Shown: positions 39,419-49,995, numbered from the stretch's first letter. The stretch is DNA of 64,000 nucleotides from Deltaproteobacteria bacterium (GCA_027317185.1 DAHVFB010000003.1:1-64000), one strand, 5' to 3'. Numbers and translations are program-made. The notes: a model not told the origin generated them from the sequence alone.

Positions 39419-40963
39419 ATGGAAAAGGCTGATCTGGTCCTGCATGAAGGACGGATCCTGGAACACCCGGAAAGCGATTCGGTCGCGGTGGCGGCAGGTT
39501 CGATCGTCGCGCTCGGCCCCTTTAACGAACTGAAGGCGCTGGTCGGGCCGCGGACTCATCTTGTCCGTCTCGCCGGACGCACCGTCGCCCCCGGCTTCAT
39601 CGATTCGCACCTGCACTATCTGGAAGCGGCCGCTGCCTCTTCTGGAGTCTCGCTATGGCGCTGCCATACGATCGCCGACCTGCTGGCCGAACTACGGGTC
39701 GCGGCCAGCAAGACTCCGCCGGGAAACTGGTTGCGCGCGTTCGGCTGCGATGAGACCCTGCTGCGTGAAGGCCGCGGTCCGACGCTGGCGGAGCTTGATC
39801 GGACGGTGCCGCGCAACCCATTGCGGCTGCGGCATCAGACGCTTCATGCCTCATGGCTCAACTCGCGCGCGATTAAACAATTCAGGTTCGACAATCCGGA
39901 TTTCAAACCTCCCGCGGGCGGCTTTATCGAACGCGACGAGGCCGGCCGGCCCACCGGATTTTGCGCCGCGATGGAAGAACTGATCGGCGCGGGGTTGCCG
40001 CTGGTGACCGCGGCCGAGCTCGAATCGCGCGCACGATTTTTCAGCCGCGAACTGGCCGCTGCCGGCATCACCGCGTTTACCGATGCGACCGTTCGCAACG
40101 GCCCCGATGACGTGCAGCTTTTCGCGAAGCTGGTGAGCAGCGGCGCGATCAGCCAGCGGGTTGGACTGATGGCGGGCGCGCGCTATCTGGAAGCGATCGA
40201 TCAGATGGCGGCTGCGGCGCATCCAGGTGGCATCCGGATCGCGGGCGTCAAGTTCATGCCGAACGCCGCTCACGGCTCCGGTTCTCTGCCGCGGCGGGTG
40301 GCGACCGCGTTGTCCAAGGGACTGGACTGCGCCTTCCATGTCACCGAAGTCGAGGAACTTGAGTGGGCTCTCAGCGCGATCGAGGAAGCGCGCGGCAACT
40401 TTGGCGATCCCGGCACGGCGATCTGCCGGATTGAGCACGGCGGCCTGATACCTTCCGATTACATTGAAAGAATTGCCGCGGCCGGCGCGTGGGTGGTGAC
40501 CAATCCCGGATTCATCCACTATCGTGGGAGCAAATATGCGGGCGAACCTGGGCTGCTGCCTTCGACCTACCGCGCGCGCAGCCTGGCGGCGGCAGGCATT
40601 AACCTGGCCGGCGCCAGCGACGCGCCGGTCACTCCCGCGCGTCCACTGACCGCGATCGCGGCCGCTATCTCACGCACCTCGGTCGAAGGCTACGAACTTG
40701 CCCCCGCTGAAGGCCTCGACCCGCACGATGCCTTCGCATTGTTCACCAGCGACGCAGCCCGGCTGGCGCGGCTTGAGGCGGGCCGGATCGCTACCGGCTG
40801 TCTGGCCGATCTGATCGTGCTGGCCAAAGATCCGGCCGGACTAAATGCGGCCGAGTTGATGAATCTGCCGGTTGATATCACGATCATCGGCGGTCGCGTG
40901 GTATATGAGCGCGGACGTCCAGCGCTGGCCAGCAGCGCCAGTGCGGAACTTCACTCGACCTGA
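39419..40963 (+). CDS. Amidohydrolase family protein (YtcJ-like)
   Basis: GRTVAPGFIDSHLHYLEAA, NLAGASDAPVTPARPLTAIAAAISR, GCLADLIVLAKDP. Confidence 0.88.
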   Translation: MEKADLVLHEGRILEHPESDSVAVAAGSIVALGPFNELKALVGPRTHLVRLAGRTVAPGFIDSHLHYLEAAAASSGVSLWRCHTIADLLAELRVAASKTPPGNWLRAFGCDETLLREGRGPTLAELDRTVPRNPLRLRHQTLHASWLNSRAIKQFRFDNPDFKPPAGGFIERDEAGRPTGFCAAMEELIGAGLPLVTAAELESRARFFSRELAAAGITAFTDATVRNGPDDVQLFAKLVSSGAISQRVGLMAGARYLEAIDQMAAAAHPGGIRIAGVKFMPNAAHGSGSLPRRVATALSKGLDCAFHVTEVEELEWALSAIEEARGNFGDPGTAICRIEHGGLIPSDYIERIAAAGAWVVTNPGFIHYRGSKYAGEPGLLPSTYRARSLAAAGINLAGASDAPVTPARPLTAIAAAISRTSVEGYELAPAEGLDPHDAFALFTSDAARLARLEAGRIATGCLADLIVLAKDPAGLNAAELMNLPVDITIIGGRVVYERGRPALASSASAELHST

Positions 40964-41694
40964 TGGCGGAAACCTTCCCCACGGTGCGTTTTGAGAAGCG
41001 GGGCGCGATCGCGTGGGTTATTCTCAATCGGCCGGAATTTCTCAACGCTTACAACCTTGCGATGCGCGACGACCTCGACCAGGTCCTGAGCGCAATTCAC
41101 GACGACCGCGAAATCCGCGCGATGATTCTGACCGGCGCCGGACGCGCCTTCGCGACGGGCGGCGACCTGACCGAGTTCGGCTCGGCGCCTTCGCCGTTAA
41201 CTGCACGATGGGTTCGATTCCGGCGCGACGTATGGGGCAAGCTGCTCGCGCTGCCGATTCCGACGGTGGCGGCCGTGCATGGTTTCACGGTCGGCGGAGG
41301 ACTCGAGATGGCGCTGCTGTGCGACCTGGTGATCGCGGCGGACAACACCCGAGTCTGTCTGCCTGAAACCGGCCTCGGTATGATTCCAGGCGTCGGCGGA
41401 ACGCAGACCTTGAGCCGGCGGGCCGGAATCGGGCGGGCGCTCGATCTATGCATCAGCGGACGCTGGATTGACGCGCGCGAGTCCCTGCTTATAGGACTGT
41501 TCGATAAATTGGTGGCGAAGAGCCGGCTTTTGCGATCGTCCGAGCAGATCGCAGAGGCGCTCGCCACCGCGCCGCGTGCGATGGTTGCGATGATCAAAAC
41601 CGCCGTTCACGATGGCCTCGATATGACCATGCGCGAAGGGCTCGCGCTGGAGCGGCGGCTGGCCGCGATAAGACAACCAACGGAAGCGAATTGA
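40963..41694 (+). CDS. Enoyl-CoA hydratase/isomerase family protein
   Basis: AWVILNRPEFLNAYNLAMRDDLDQVL, GAGRAFATGGDLTEF, ETGLGMIPGVGGTQTLSRRAG. Confidence 0.93.
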   Translation: MAETFPTVRFEKRGAIAWVILNRPEFLNAYNLAMRDDLDQVLSAIHDDREIRAMILTGAGRAFATGGDLTEFGSAPSPLTARWVRFRRDVWGKLLALPIPTVAAVHGFTVGGGLEMALLCDLVIAADNTRVCLPETGLGMIPGVGGTQTLSRRAGIGRALDLCISGRWIDARESLLIGLFDKLVAKSRLLRSSEQIAEALATAPRAMVAMIKTAVHDGLDMTMREGLALERRLAAIRQPTEAN

Positions 41695-43235
41695 ATACCG
41701 TCAACTTCATATCCATTCCAGGCTCGATCGTACCTGAACAGGAAATCGTGGTGTTCGGTGGCGTCCGGCTTACATACGCGCAGCTCAATAGCATGATGGC
41801 CCGCCTCGCGGCCGGCCTGCACGCGATCGGACTGCGGCCAGGCGACGTGCTCGCGGCACTCGATACCAATTCCCATCTGTATGTCGCCGCATACTACGCC
41901 GCGGCGCGCGCCGGGCTCACCTTCCTGCCGCTGAATTATCGCGCGCGCGAACCCGAGCTCGAGTACATGATTAATTCGGCGCGGGCGCGGGTGCTGCTGG
42001 TCGGTGATCGCTATCTTGAATTGGCGGCGCGTCTGCGTCCTCAACTGAAGCTACAGGAAGTGATCGCGCTGGGTGCGGGCATCGGCGAGATCCGTCCGCT
42101 CAGCTCAATCATGGCGCCGGTGGCGGCCGAGGATAGCGAGGCCGAGGTTGAGGTTGACGACGAGGAAACTTCGGTCCTGATGTATACCAGCGGGACCACC
42201 TCGCGTCCCAAGGGCGTGATGCTGACGCATCGCGATTTCACCGCCTACGTCACGGCCAACATCGAAATGGCCGACGGCAGCGATCGCGGCGTCGCGCTGG
42301 TGTGCGTGCCCTTTTATCACATCGCGGGGATGACCGCCCTGATGACCAACCTGTGGACCGGCCGCAAGATGGTCGTGATGCCGCAGTTCGAGGCGGGCGA
42401 ATGGCTGAGGCTGGTGGCGAGCGAGCGGATCACGCATGCTTTTGTCGTACCCACCATGATGAAGCAGTTGCTCGACCATCCCGGTTTTACCCGGACCGAT
42501 CTGTCGAGTCTGCGCAATCTCGCCTACGGCGGCGCGCCGATGCCGTTCGCTGTTATCCGCCGTGCGATCGAAAGTTTTCCCGCCCATGTCGGCTTCGTCA
42601 ACGCCTACGGTCAGACCGAAACCACATCTTCGCTGACGGTGCTCGGCCCGGATGACCATCGCCTTGAAGGTAGCGCCGAACAGATTCAGCTTAAGCTCAA
42701 GCGGCTTAATTCAATTGGCCGTCCTCTGCCCGATGTCGAAGTGCGCGTCCGCGATGATAACGGTGAATGGCTGGGCAACGACAAAGTCGGCGAAATCGTG
42801 ATTCGCACCGCCCGAATCATGAAAGGTTATGCGGGCCGCGATGACGACGCGGCGCTGGGCGACGGCTGGCGGGCGACCGGCGATCTCGGCTGGATCGATG
42901 GCGACGGTTACATCTTCTTTGCCGGACGCAAGGACGACATGATAATCCGCGGTGGCGAGAATATCGCTCCGGCTGAAGTTGAAACTGTTTTGATGAGTCA
43001 TCCTGGGGTTGACGAGGCCGCGGTGGTTGGCGTGCCATCGCTCGAATGGGGACAGACGATTAAAGCTTTCGTGGTGATTCGCCCGCAAACGCCCGTCACC
43101 ATCGAAGATCTGATCAGCTTCTGCGGCACCCGTCTGGCCAGCTTCAAACGCCCGGAGCAGATCGAATTCGTCGCCGAATTGCCAAAGAATGCGCTCGGCA
43201 AGATCTTACGCCAGAGCTTGCGGCAAGGGGCCTGA
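41691..43235 (+). CDS. AMP-dependent acyl-CoA synthetase/ligase
   Basis: SVLMYTSGTTSRPKGVMLTHRDF, NAYGQTETTSSLTVL, GDGWRATGDLGWIDGDGYIFFAGRKDDMIIRGGENIAPAEVE. Confidence 0.94.
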   Translation: MNTVNFISIPGSIVPEQEIVVFGGVRLTYAQLNSMMARLAAGLHAIGLRPGDVLAALDTNSHLYVAAYYAAARAGLTFLPLNYRAREPELEYMINSARARVLLVGDRYLELAARLRPQLKLQEVIALGAGIGEIRPLSSIMAPVAAEDSEAEVEVDDEETSVLMYTSGTTSRPKGVMLTHRDFTAYVTANIEMADGSDRGVALVCVPFYHIAGMTALMTNLWTGRKMVVMPQFEAGEWLRLVASERITHAFVVPTMMKQLLDHPGFTRTDLSSLRNLAYGGAPMPFAVIRRAIESFPAHVGFVNAYGQTETTSSLTVLGPDDHRLEGSAEQIQLKLKRLNSIGRPLPDVEVRVRDDNGEWLGNDKVGEIVIRTARIMKGYAGRDDDAALGDGWRATGDLGWIDGDGYIFFAGRKDDMIIRGGENIAPAEVETVLMSHPGVDEAAVVGVPSLEWGQTIKAFVVIRPQTPVTIEDLISFCGTRLASFKRPEQIEFVAELPKNALGKILRQSLRQGA

Positions 43236-43239
43236 TGCG

Positions 43240-44025
43240 GTGCAGCATGCAAGAGCGCAGACATCACCCCGGATTCGCGTGCCGCGCAGATTGAAAGCGC
43301 CAGACGCCGCCGGAGTGATTATCCAACGGCGCGACCGCTGCGTCACGGCGATTCTTGGCCATCCGCGAATCAGCGCCGCCGTCGCGCGAAAGCTAATCGA
43401 ACTGATCGAAGAGATCGAAGACGACGACGCCATCCTGATGCTCGCCATCACCAGCGCCGGTTCGACCTTCTGCACCGGCTTCGATCGCGAGGTCGATCCG
43501 AACCTGGTTGAAACTATCGCGGCGCTGGCCAAGCCTACGCTTGCAATCATCAATGGTGATGCCTTCGATGAAGGACTTGAACTGGCGCTGGCGCTCGACC
43601 TGCGAATCGCCGCCGGGAGCGCACGCTTCGCAATCACGCAGCCGCGGCGCGGCCTGATGCCGCACTTCGGCGGCACGCAACGCCTGCCGCGTATCGTGGG
43701 TGCGCCGGCCGCGCTCACGATGCTGCTCACCGGTGAACCGATCAACGCACGCGAGGCTGTTCGGCTCGGGCTGGTTACGCGCAGCGCACGAACCGCAGCT
43801 GAATTTCGGCGCCTCGCCGATCGGACAAAAAAGGAAATTCTAAGCCGTGGCCCGCTCTCAGCCCTGATGGTAAAGGAAGCGGTGCTGAAGGGCTACGATA
43901 TGACGCTCGCGCAAGGTATAAGGCTGGAGGAAGATCTCTACGCGCTCCTGCAGACCACGGCTGACCGCAGCGCGGGAATCGACGCATTTTTGAACAAGCG
44001 CAAACCGTTGTTCAAAGGCGTCTGA
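43240..44025 (+). CDS. Enoyl-CoA hydratase/isomerase family protein
   Basis: AGSARFAITQPRRGLMPHFGGTQRLPRIVGAPAALTMLLTGEPINAREAVRLGLV; start uncertain. Confidence 0.85.
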   Translation: MQHARAQTSPRIRVPRRLKAPDAAGVIIQRRDRCVTAILGHPRISAAVARKLIELIEEIEDDDAILMLAITSAGSTFCTGFDREVDPNLVETIAALAKPTLAIINGDAFDEGLELALALDLRIAAGSARFAITQPRRGLMPHFGGTQRLPRIVGAPAALTMLLTGEPINAREAVRLGLVTRSARTAAEFRRLADRTKKEILSRGPLSALMVKEAVLKGYDMTLAQGIRLEEDLYALLQTTADRSAGIDAFLNKRKPLFKGV

Positions 44026-44049
44026 GAGACGATGGAGAACTGAATCAGG

Positions 44050-44166
44050 ATGGCAAACCAGCTCGGCAAGATTTACGAGTGCGTCAAGTGCGGCTCGCGT
44101 GTGATCGTAACCAAGGGCGGCACCGGCGCGCTGAAATGCTGCGGCGAAGCGATGCAACAGAAATGA
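44050..44166 (+). CDS. Mini desulforedoxin-like Fe(Cys)4 protein, 38 aa
   Basis: MANQLGKIYECVKCGSRVIVTKGGTGALKCCGEAMQQK: CxxC...CC; paralogous to 39226..39369; absent from the ORF track. Confidence 0.78.
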   Translation: MANQLGKIYECVKCGSRVIVTKGGTGALKCCGEAMQQK

Positions 44167-44187
44167 CATGCGCCATATGCGATCGCA

Positions 44188-45087
44188 TCAGATGGCGTTG
44201 AAACCTGCGCGGCTGAACAGCACGCGATCGCGGCCGAGTTGTTGGCGCAGTGCATCCATTAGTTCCGCTTCCGCGCCGGGTTGGAACCACCCCTCGTAGC
44301 CCAGCCGCTGATACAGATCGCCCAGCTTGAGCGCGCGGGATCGGCGACCGTTGGCCCCATCGCCATCGAAGTAGGTATCCACAATTACCCGATCAGCCGC
44401 CCCGTCCAGCATCGCGGCGAATCTTTCAGCGTGATTCGGCATCATCGGGGCAACCGCGATCTGCACGAACAGGCCCGCGGCTCTCATCCGGCGGGCGCAG
44501 GCCAGCCGCCGCTCGACCGACGGCGAGGTTGGCGTGATCGCGCGCCGCACGGAATCGTCATCGGTTTCCAGCGTAATCGAGATGATAACCCTGGTGCCGA
44601 GCTGGCCGAACAAATCGAGGTCGCGTTCGATCAGGGGACTGCGCGTCTGCATCAGGATGCGTCGTGGCGGATAGTCGATAAACCGCTCCAGCGCGGCGCG
44701 CGTGATTCGCATCCGCCGCTCGATTCCCTGGTAGGGGTCGGTCGCACTGGCCATGAAAATGGTCGTTTGATCGAGCCGTCCTTGGCCGGCCAGGGCCCGC
44801 AGTTCGCGTTCGAGTAACTCGGCCAGGTTGCGCTTTACGATCACCCAGTTCCCCCATGGACCATCAGCCGCGCGCGCAACCGGCAGCGCGCGCACGTAGC
44901 AGAAAGGACAGCCGCCACTGTCACCGAAGGCGCATCCGATGTAGGGATTCAGGCTGAATCCGAACCCCCTAAGAAAGCCGCCGGTGGGCGTCAAGGCTCG
45001 CGAAACATCCCGGACGATGTAACGCCGTGGGTCCTTGGATGCGGCGGGCCGGGTATCGTCCGGCAGGGTTTTACGCCCATGATTCAT
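44188..45087 (-). CDS. Radical SAM protein (SplB-like / PA0069 family)
   Basis: FGFSLNPYIGCAFGDSGGCPFCYVRALPVA, FMASATDPYQGIERRMRITRAALE, LMQTRSPLIERDLDLF. Confidence 0.88.
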   Translation of the reverse strand: MNHGRKTLPDDTRPAASKDPRRYIVRDVSRALTPTGGFLRGFGFSLNPYIGCAFGDSGGCPFCYVRALPVARAADGPWGNWVIVKRNLAELLERELRALAGQGRLDQTTIFMASATDPYQGIERRMRITRAALERFIDYPPRRILMQTRSPLIERDLDLFGQLGTRVIISITLETDDDSVRRAITPTSPSVERRLACARRMRAAGLFVQIAVAPMMPNHAERFAAMLDGAADRVIVDTYFDGDGANGRRSRALKLGDLYQRLGYEGWFQPGAEAELMDALRQQLGRDRVLFSRAGFNAI

Positions 45088-45194
45088 GATAAATTTTCCG
45101 GTCTATTGTACGCGTCTGGATGGCGGACCGATGCCATAGTCGAATCGACCAGTCGAGCTTGACTTCGCGGCGCGGCCACACCAAAGTTAAGCGT

Positions 45195-45620
45195 ATGCGG
45201 CGCGTGGCTATTGGTTTGAGTTTGGCCTTGATCCTCGGTTTTTCGCCGATCGTACATGCGCAATATCACGAGAATCAGCAGAATCCGGCCGATTACAACG
45301 AAGATGATTCGCAGCCCTTGAAAATCGCATCCTACTTTATCGCGCCAATTGGGTTCGCGCTGGAATGGACGGTCGCGCGTCCGCTGAATTATCTCGCCAA
45401 TCGCACGCCGCTCGCTCCCGCTCTCAATCCCGACGCCGATCAATTATACAAGCCGCCGAAGATGGCCGATCTGCCGCCCCCCGATGAGTTTCCGCCCGAG
45501 CCATATGAAAAGAATCCGTCCGAGGCGAGCGTCCCGGTCGTCGGCACCCCGATGCACAGTTCAAGTATCCAGTCCGGTTCGCACAATTCGCATGATTCGA
45601 ATCAGACGGCGATGCATTGA
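45195..45620 (+). CDS. Hypothetical secreted protein
   Basis: Signal peptide MRRVAIGLSLALILGFSPIVHAQ; proline/acid-rich mature region. Confidence 0.6.
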   Translation: MRRVAIGLSLALILGFSPIVHAQYHENQQNPADYNEDDSQPLKIASYFIAPIGFALEWTVARPLNYLANRTPLAPALNPDADQLYKPPKMADLPPPDEFPPEPYEKNPSEASVPVVGTPMHSSSIQSGSHNSHDSNQTAMH

Positions 45621-45718
45621 ATCGGCGGTTCGCCCGGTCATTGTAAACTTGATCGTTCGCGCTGGACTGATCGCCAGCGCCTAACGACGTCCGCCTAACC
45701 ACTCCTGCCGGGAGCACC

Positions 45719-46522
45719 ATGCCGAAAATCAAGGCCGGAAATATCAATTTGAGCTATCAGACTTTCGGCAGCGGCGATCCCCTGCTGCTGATTATGGGAT
45801 TTGGGATGCCGGGAATCGCATGGACGCCTGCCCTGCCCTTCCTGAGCAGCTTCAAATGTATCTATTACGACAATCGGGGCACCGGAAATTCCGATCGGCC
45901 CGAAGGGGCTTACACGATCAACGCGATGGCGGAGGATGCGGCCGCACTGCTTGACGCGCTGGAGATTCCCAAAGCCCGGGTTTACGGCATCTCGATGGGC
46001 GGAATGATCGCGCAGGAGTTGGCTTTACGTTACCCGAATCGGGTCGAGAAGCTGGTTCTCGGCTGCACTGCGGCGGGTGGATCCTCAGCTAAGATGGCGC
46101 CGCTCGAGGTGCTCGAAAAGCTGATCGCTAGCGTAAAATTGATGGCGTCGAAACCGGAAGAAGCACTCGAGGTGCTGGTACCGCTGCTTTATCCGGCCGA
46201 ATTCATCGAAAAGCATCCGGAGATAAAGCCCCTGATGCTGGCAGGTCTTAAAATGGCTCCGCCGACGCCGCCGGAAACCGCCGACCGCACGATCGCGGGT
46301 TTAATCCAGTTCAATACTCACGATCGGCTGCCTCAGATCAAGTGCCCTGTGCTGATTGTGCATGGCGACAAGGACCTGCTCATCCCACCGGTTAATGCAG
46401 ATATTATGAAAGCCCGGCTGCCGCAGGCGGAATTGATGACGATCGCCGATGCGGGTCATGGCTATTGGGCCGCCGACCCGATCGGAATCCATCAGAAAAT
46501 TTCAAACTGGCTTAAAACGTAA
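45719..46522 (+). CDS. Alpha/beta hydrolase
   Basis: RGTGNSDRPEGAYTINAMAEDAAALLDALEIPKARVYGISMGGMIAQELALRYP; catalytic DAGHGYW. Confidence 0.92.
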   Translation: MPKIKAGNINLSYQTFGSGDPLLLIMGFGMPGIAWTPALPFLSSFKCIYYDNRGTGNSDRPEGAYTINAMAEDAAALLDALEIPKARVYGISMGGMIAQELALRYPNRVEKLVLGCTAAGGSSAKMAPLEVLEKLIASVKLMASKPEEALEVLVPLLYPAEFIEKHPEIKPLMLAGLKMAPPTPPETADRTIAGLIQFNTHDRLPQIKCPVLIVHGDKDLLIPPVNADIMKARLPQAELMTIADAGHGYWAADPIGIHQKISNWLKT

Positions 46523-46594
46523 GCGAGATCGGGGTCTCATCAAACCGACGTACGCGATTATCGACGAGCGTACACTCTATATTTTGCGCCAGGT

Positions 46595-47026
46595 TTAAGC
46601 CTGATGCGCACGCCGACTATCACGCCGAACGCGGATGCTGATTTTTCCATTGCGCACCACCGGTGAACGACGCGCCAATCGCCGAGTTGCGATACCGCGA
46701 AGCTGTTCTTCGCGCCATTGGCGTAATCCACCACGCAGATATTGCGGTTCTATTCCGAGGGTCTCGCAGACCGTATTGAACGAAAACGGACCGTCGCTTT
46801 CGTCGGCGCACAACCATTCCTCGGCCTCGGCAAAAAGCCGCTGTCGTGGGCCGCTGCGAGTGGCGCTGTTATTCTGGAAGCATCGCAACGCATCCTCCAG
46901 CACCGCCATCATCAAGCGCTTGACCGGACGGAGCGCACTGTCGTCGCGCCGCTCGTCATAATATTGTTCGGGAGTCAAAACCTCGGGCGTGAACAGCGCG
47001 CCTAGTACTCCACTTTCCCAGTCCAT
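46595..47026 (-). CDS. Conserved-looking protein of unknown function with HTH-like C-terminal half
   Basis: VKRLMMAVLEDALRCFQN...AEEWLCADESDGPFSFNTVCETLGIEPQYLRGGLRQW. Confidence 0.6.
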   Translation of the reverse strand: MDWESGVLGALFTPEVLTPEQYYDERRDDSALRPVKRLMMAVLEDALRCFQNNSATRSGPRQRLFAEAEEWLCADESDGPFSFNTVCETLGIEPQYLRGGLRQWREEQLRGIATRRLARRSPVVRNGKISIRVRRDSRRAHQA

Positions 47027-47623
47027 GTGAGCCTATCCTCTTCGCCTTGCCGTAGTTTGGCCATGTCGAGGCGTCAACCGCACGCCGTTAACCAAAGCCT
47101 GATCAGGTCAGGGAGCAATGCGCGTGCCGCAAGTGCGAGAGTAGCGAAGCGGCACTTAATCGGTTGAAATCGAGTGCGATTCGATGGCCCGCTTCGAGTC
47201 AGGCGGATTTCGCACGAGATTAGCCGGAAAGGATGTATGAACGGGACAAAACCGGGGACAATCAGGGTTTTGCAATCGCGAGCCTAGGTGATTTCTACGG
47301 TTTTAGCCCAAATTAACCGTACCTTAGTTCACTAATCGATCGCACATAAAGACTGCCTGACGATCGAAAAATTTGCGGTCTTATGCTCTCTTTAGCCGAA
47401 GTAGGACCGTCAGGCTATGGTGTAAAAGTTACACCTGTGTTGCATATTTGCATCGTTCCGCGAGCCGGAGGGACGTTTTCGGGTCAACACAGCGTGAACC
47501 CTAAGGTGACAACGGTTCGGCATACGTACAATTTTGAGACACTGATTTTTGGTCGCAGCGCCGGAATTTCTGACATCTGCAGTAAATTCCGCCAGCGCTT
47601 AATTCTTAGATAGGCGGCGCCGT

Positions 47624-48274
47624 TTACTGCATCACACGGCCGCCAGGACCATTGGGTCCCAGCTTCCGTTCTTCGATCTTGAAAGTCAGAATGTCGATCA
47701 GACATCCAATTCGTTCTGCCCGCGACTCTAACAGGGTCTGTTTTTCGATCGGCGCAACATCAAGATGGAAACACAGAAAATTGACCAGCGACGCGCCGGT
47801 CAATCCGCGTTCCTCGACCAGCGTGTTCCAGGCCTGCTCGGCCGGCTCGGTACCGAGGTAGTTGAATAACAGTTCGCGCAAAGTTTCCATCATTTCGGGA
47901 TCGGTCACCAGCGCGGGAGCGCTGACCGGAGTCCACTCTACATCCGCCCGCCGGTACATCCGGTCGCGAAGTTCACGGACCACGCGGAACTCGGCGGTGC
48001 CCTCGAGAATCAAGTTGAAGCGGCCATCGGGCAGCTTTTCAATTTCCTCAATTTTGCCGGCGCATCCAATTTCGAAAATGTCGGGACGCGTTTCGTAATC
48101 CTCCTCCCAATCCTCCTTGAGCAGGACCATTCCGATCACTCCGTCGGTCTGCTCGATGTCGGCGATCATCTGACGATAACGTGGCTCGAAGATATGCAGC
48201 GGGACCCGCAAGCCGGGAAACATCACGAGGTTCGGCAGCGGAAAGAGCGGAATTATTTTGGGCAAATCAGGCAC
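47624..48274 (-). CDS. Lon N-terminal substrate-binding domain protein
   Basis: IIPLFPLPNLVMFPGLRVPLHIFEPRYRQMIADIEQTDGVIGMVLL, VGCAGKIEEIEKLPDGRFNLILEGTAEFRV-type pattern. Confidence 0.9.
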   Translation of the reverse strand: MPDLPKIIPLFPLPNLVMFPGLRVPLHIFEPRYRQMIADIEQTDGVIGMVLLKEDWEEDYETRPDIFEIGCAGKIEEIEKLPDGRFNLILEGTAEFRVVRELRDRMYRRADVEWTPVSAPALVTDPEMMETLRELLFNYLGTEPAEQAWNTLVEERGLTGASLVNFLCFHLDVAPIEKQTLLESRAERIGCLIDILTFKIEERKLGPNGPGGRVMQ

Positions 48275-48458
48275 GATGAGGCGGCTCCGAGGTTACGGGT
48301 CGGCCATCAGCCGACAGGTTACGAGCGATCTCGAATATCGTCAAGGCGCTCACAGTGGATGCACGAAGTTCATTCGGGAAATCGATTCGATCGAGTAGCC
48401 GTCAACTTCACCATGTGCAACCCTACCAGACCTTCGGCAAGGGTAAAGAGCGGGGATA

Positions 48459-49667
48459 ATGGCTAATCCACCAGCATCTGATTTCCTTGGCAAGCGGGCG
48501 CTGCTGCTTCAACCTTTACGCGACGTGAAGGCTTCCGCGCATCTCGATGCCCTGCGCGGGATCGCGGCAATCGCGGTGCTGGGTTTTCATTTTAGAGGAA
48601 CTTTTTTTGTCGACCTCGATCCTGCACGTGCCGGATGGCTATTGCGATTGTTCTACTTCATGACCGATCTCGGTCATCAGGCGGTCATGATTTTTTTCGT
48701 TTTGAGCGGGTACCTGATCGGCGCCAGCGTTTTACGGAACTTTCACGAGCAGCGGTGGAGCTGGCAGCCATACCTGATCAATCGTCTATCCCGGCTGTGG
48801 ACCGTGCTGATTCCCGCTCTGGTGCTGGGTGCGCTTTGGGATCGGGGTGGGATGTTTTGGTTCGGAACCGGGGGAATTTACGGCGGCAAAGTTGTAAATG
48901 CATCGATAAGCGCTCCGATACTTCCGGCTTCAAACGCGATAACGATGCTGGGAAATGCGCTTTTCCTTCAGCGCGTCCTGGTGCCGACGTTCGGCTCGAA
49001 CGGTCCGCTTTGGAGCCTGACCTATGAGTTCTGGTACTACATTCTGTTTCCGTTGTTGCTGCTGATGGTTTGGCCGGGAAATCGAAAGGACAGCCGGATA
49101 GCCGGATTGGCCGGTTTCAGCATCGTCGTGGTTGGATTGGGTTCGACAATCAGCCGAGCTTTCGCGATTTGGCTCATGGGCGCGGGACTAAATTTTCTTC
49201 CCACAATTGAAAAGCTGAATCGCAAAACGATTCGGCTCGGAACGCTGGCGCTGTTTTTCCCCGCGCTGGTGCCTTCCGCTCATCACGCGCCGTTTCTGCG
49301 CTACTCGCTGCTCAACGATTTATGGGTTGGAGGGTTTACCACCCTTCTGATCTACATATTGCTGCAGGATCGCCGCACGAGCGTTGGCGGGCGCTATCCT
49401 GACTTGGACGCGCGCGTGGCTGGCTTTTCCTACACGCTCTATTTGGTACATCTTCCACTACTGGTTTTTCTGAAGGCGCTGATCCTGCCCCATAGCAGAT
49501 GGCAGATGGATGTGTGGTCTATTCTTACCGGCGGAATCATAATCGCTGCGATACTCGGCTATGCGCTTGCCGTCGCCAGCCAAACTGAAGCGCGAACCTC
49601 CGAAGTGCGGGGTATGGTTATGAAAGTGCTTGGCAGGCGGCTGGCGCCCGGCGGCTCAATCGCCTGA
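48459..49667 (+). CDS. Acyltransferase 3 family membrane protein
   Basis: HLDALRGIAAIAVLGFHFRGTFF, VMIFFVLSGYLIGASVLR, GPLWSLTYEFWYYILFPLLL. Confidence 0.9.
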   Translation: MANPPASDFLGKRALLLQPLRDVKASAHLDALRGIAAIAVLGFHFRGTFFVDLDPARAGWLLRLFYFMTDLGHQAVMIFFVLSGYLIGASVLRNFHEQRWSWQPYLINRLSRLWTVLIPALVLGALWDRGGMFWFGTGGIYGGKVVNASISAPILPASNAITMLGNALFLQRVLVPTFGSNGPLWSLTYEFWYYILFPLLLLMVWPGNRKDSRIAGLAGFSIVVVGLGSTISRAFAIWLMGAGLNFLPTIEKLNRKTIRLGTLALFFPALVPSAHHAPFLRYSLLNDLWVGGFTTLLIYILLQDRRTSVGGRYPDLDARVAGFSYTLYLVHLPLLVFLKALILPHSRWQMDVWSILTGGIIIAAILGYALAVASQTEARTSEVRGMVMKVLGRRLAPGGSIA

Positions 49668-49995
49668 AATCGGCCAACTCTGGCCGAGCGAACGCAGTCG
49701 CCATCTTTCGATTGCGCCGAAACCCTGACCGTTGCGGCCAAAGGATGCAGGTGGCTGCTGGACATGGAGTGCGGCGTGCAGTGCTATCGCCGGCCATCAG
49801 CTATGATACGAGCGATTTTGCTTTGGTGATCAGATAAAGTGGCAAGTGCCTTAGCGGACAATACAAATTTCAAACCGTCGGCTGGCGCGTGAAAGCGTTT
49901 TTGCGGCGGGCGGATTGACTCCGGGCGAGACGGCGCAAGGCGAAGAATTTCTGCCTTGACGCGCTATCCCGATATCACACAAACGGATTAGTTGA

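Noticed and set aside
47355-47415. GCCTGACG...CGTCAGGC inverted repeat as an ncRNA or operator
   Set aside because: Only 8 bp with a 45-nt loop; could be chance, mentioned only as context
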